Positions 63,277-64,000 of a stretch of 64,000 nt of DNA are shown piece after piece (position 1 is the stretch's first letter; each line of letters starts with the position of its first letter). This DNA comes from Rhodoferax saidenbachensis (GTDB lineage Bacteria; Pseudomonadota; Gammaproteobacteria; Burkholderiales; Burkholderiaceae_C). The stretch is from positions 1 through 64,000 of the forward strand of contig NZ_CP019239.1 in assembly GCF_001955715.1 (NCBI RefSeq). The letters are read 5' to 3'. A model generated the notes under the pieces. It worked only from the letters and a program-made list of their open reading frames with translations, did no database searches and had not been told where the DNA came from. The position numbers were made by a program, and so were the translations under genes.

Positions 63277-64000
63277 CTAGCCCTGCGTACCGGGGAATAG
63301 CGCTATCGGTTTGGCCGGCGGAGTTTTGGCCGGTGCTTCGTTGGGGAAGGGGCTTGCGAGCGGAACCTCTTCCACAGGCGGAAACGCGGGGATAGCGCTT
63401 TCGCGGTTGTTCACGGTGTCCAGCAGCGCCAAGCCTGCGGTATGGACCCATTCCCGCACCTGCGTCTCAAAGCGGCCGCCGCTGGGCATAAAGTTGGCGG
63501 GCAGGCGTGCGTAGACCGCGTAGTTCAGGCTTCTGCCCCTGTCCCGGCGTGCGCTGAGGCGGATGGCGGCATGGGCGTTTGGCATCTCCTTCGCATAGGG
63601 GGTGAGCCCGCCAAAAATGGTTTGTATGTTTTTTTGCGGCTGGCTTGCCGCCGATGCAATCCAATTCCGGAATCCACTGGCATACCACTGCCCCTCAGCG
63701 CAGGCACTGGCGATGCTGGTGGCTTCGGTGCCGAGGTTGTCCACGATGGGAAACTGCTTGTTGGGGCAATACTCGCCCAGCCAGCGCACGGGGGTGGAGT
63801 CCGGCGTAAACCCCACCAGCATGGCGGCAATGCCGTTGCCCGCATCCGTGCTTTTCAGGGTCAGGGTGACCGAACCGGTGGTGGGTGGCGACATCTCGGC
63901 CCGGCCCCCGGTCAGCCCCAGGGCCTCGTCGTTGCGCGACACCACTAGCCAATGGCCTTGCGGCAAGGGCAGCGGCTTGATGAATGCACCAATCCGGATG
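63277..64000 (-). CDS. Hypothetical protein, 5' end outside the window
   Basis: The frame stays open to the right edge of the window, so the start is missing and more than 240 residues exist. The visible part has no recognised domain. It contains WLGEYCPNKQFPIVDNLG, SACAEGQWYASGFRNWI and a C-terminal Pro/Ala-rich tail (APAKTPPAKPIALFPG), and looks like an exported or envelope protein. It is convergent with the HD-GYP gene. Confidence 0.6.
   Translation of the reverse strand, partial: IRIGAFIKPLPLPQGHWLVVSRNDEALGLTGGRAEMSPPTTGSVTLTLKSTDAGNGIAAMLVGFTPDSTPVRWLGEYCPNKQFPIVDNLGTEATSIASACAEGQWYASGFRNWIASAASQPQKNIQTIFGGLTPYAKEMPNAHAAIRLSARRDRGRSLNYAVYARLPANFMPSGGRFETQVREWVHTAGLALLDTVNNRESAIPAFPPVEEVPLASPFPNEAPAKTPPAKPIALFPGTQG

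Overview
The window looks like the replication-origin end of a betaproteobacterial chromosome from the Comamonadaceae (Rhodoferax-like). The reasons are the order dnaA-dnaN-gyrB, high GC, minCDE, a mnmG-rsmG-parA-parB block with parS sites, beta-type genes such as a second-type infA, and a dispersed intergenic hairpin repeat of the kind I associate with Rhodoferax and its relatives (recollection, not a search). About 68 protein genes are supported. I saw no rRNA, tRNA, CRISPR array or insertion sequence.

Layout. 0-13 kb: dnaA, dnaN, gyrB, then small housekeeping and repair genes (RidA, rhodanese, deoxyinosine glycosylase, an AT-richer DUF3883 gene, DAHP synthase, IF-1, a glutamine amidotransferase, Lrp, NRDE and metallophosphoesterase proteins). 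13.2-15.1 kb: minCDE on the minus strand. 15.1-15.54 kb: a non-coding AT-rich stretch with four TAG trios, DnaA boxes and a consensus IHF site, which I read as the likely oriC, about 14 kb from dnaA. 15.5-24 kb: hydrolase, GGDEF, NnrU, binding protein, rdgC, dienelactone hydrolase and others.

24.2-32.2 kb (minus strand): a CreB/CreC two-component pair, a HEPN-like gene, a VIT/VWA protein that ends in a PEP-CTERM sorting tail, an exosortase, an EpsI-like partner and a GT51 peptidoglycan glycosyltransferase. Three in-phase CreB half-sites (TTCAC every 11 bp) lie upstream of the VIT/VWA gene. This suggests one CreBC-controlled envelope system with its own exosortase and its own substrate. It is the best candidate for an undescribed system here.

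32.2-40.5 kb: PEBP and AraC genes, then a copper module (cueR, copZ, copA) with two MerR-type 19-bp-spacer promoters, one giving an apparently leaderless copA; then hemerythrin, MFS, binding-protein and GNAT genes. 40.5-54.3 kb: a catabolic region. On the minus strand are HD protein, class II aldolase, aldehyde dehydrogenase, GMC oxidoreductase, GST and NIPSNAP, divergent from a Crp/Fnr regulator. Next come an AraC regulator and a divergent branched-chain-type ABC transporter (SBP, livHMGF) with a second aldehyde dehydrogenase. The uptake and oxidation genes probably serve one substrate, which I cannot name.

54.4-64 kb: FMN reductase; mnmG-rsmG, flanked by palindromic-arm elements and carrying three parS sites inside the coding sequence; LysE exporter; parA, a small hydrolase and parB; a methyltransferase; a degenerate HD-GYP protein; and a gene cut by the window edge. 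At least four families of small repeats are scattered through the intergenic spaces.
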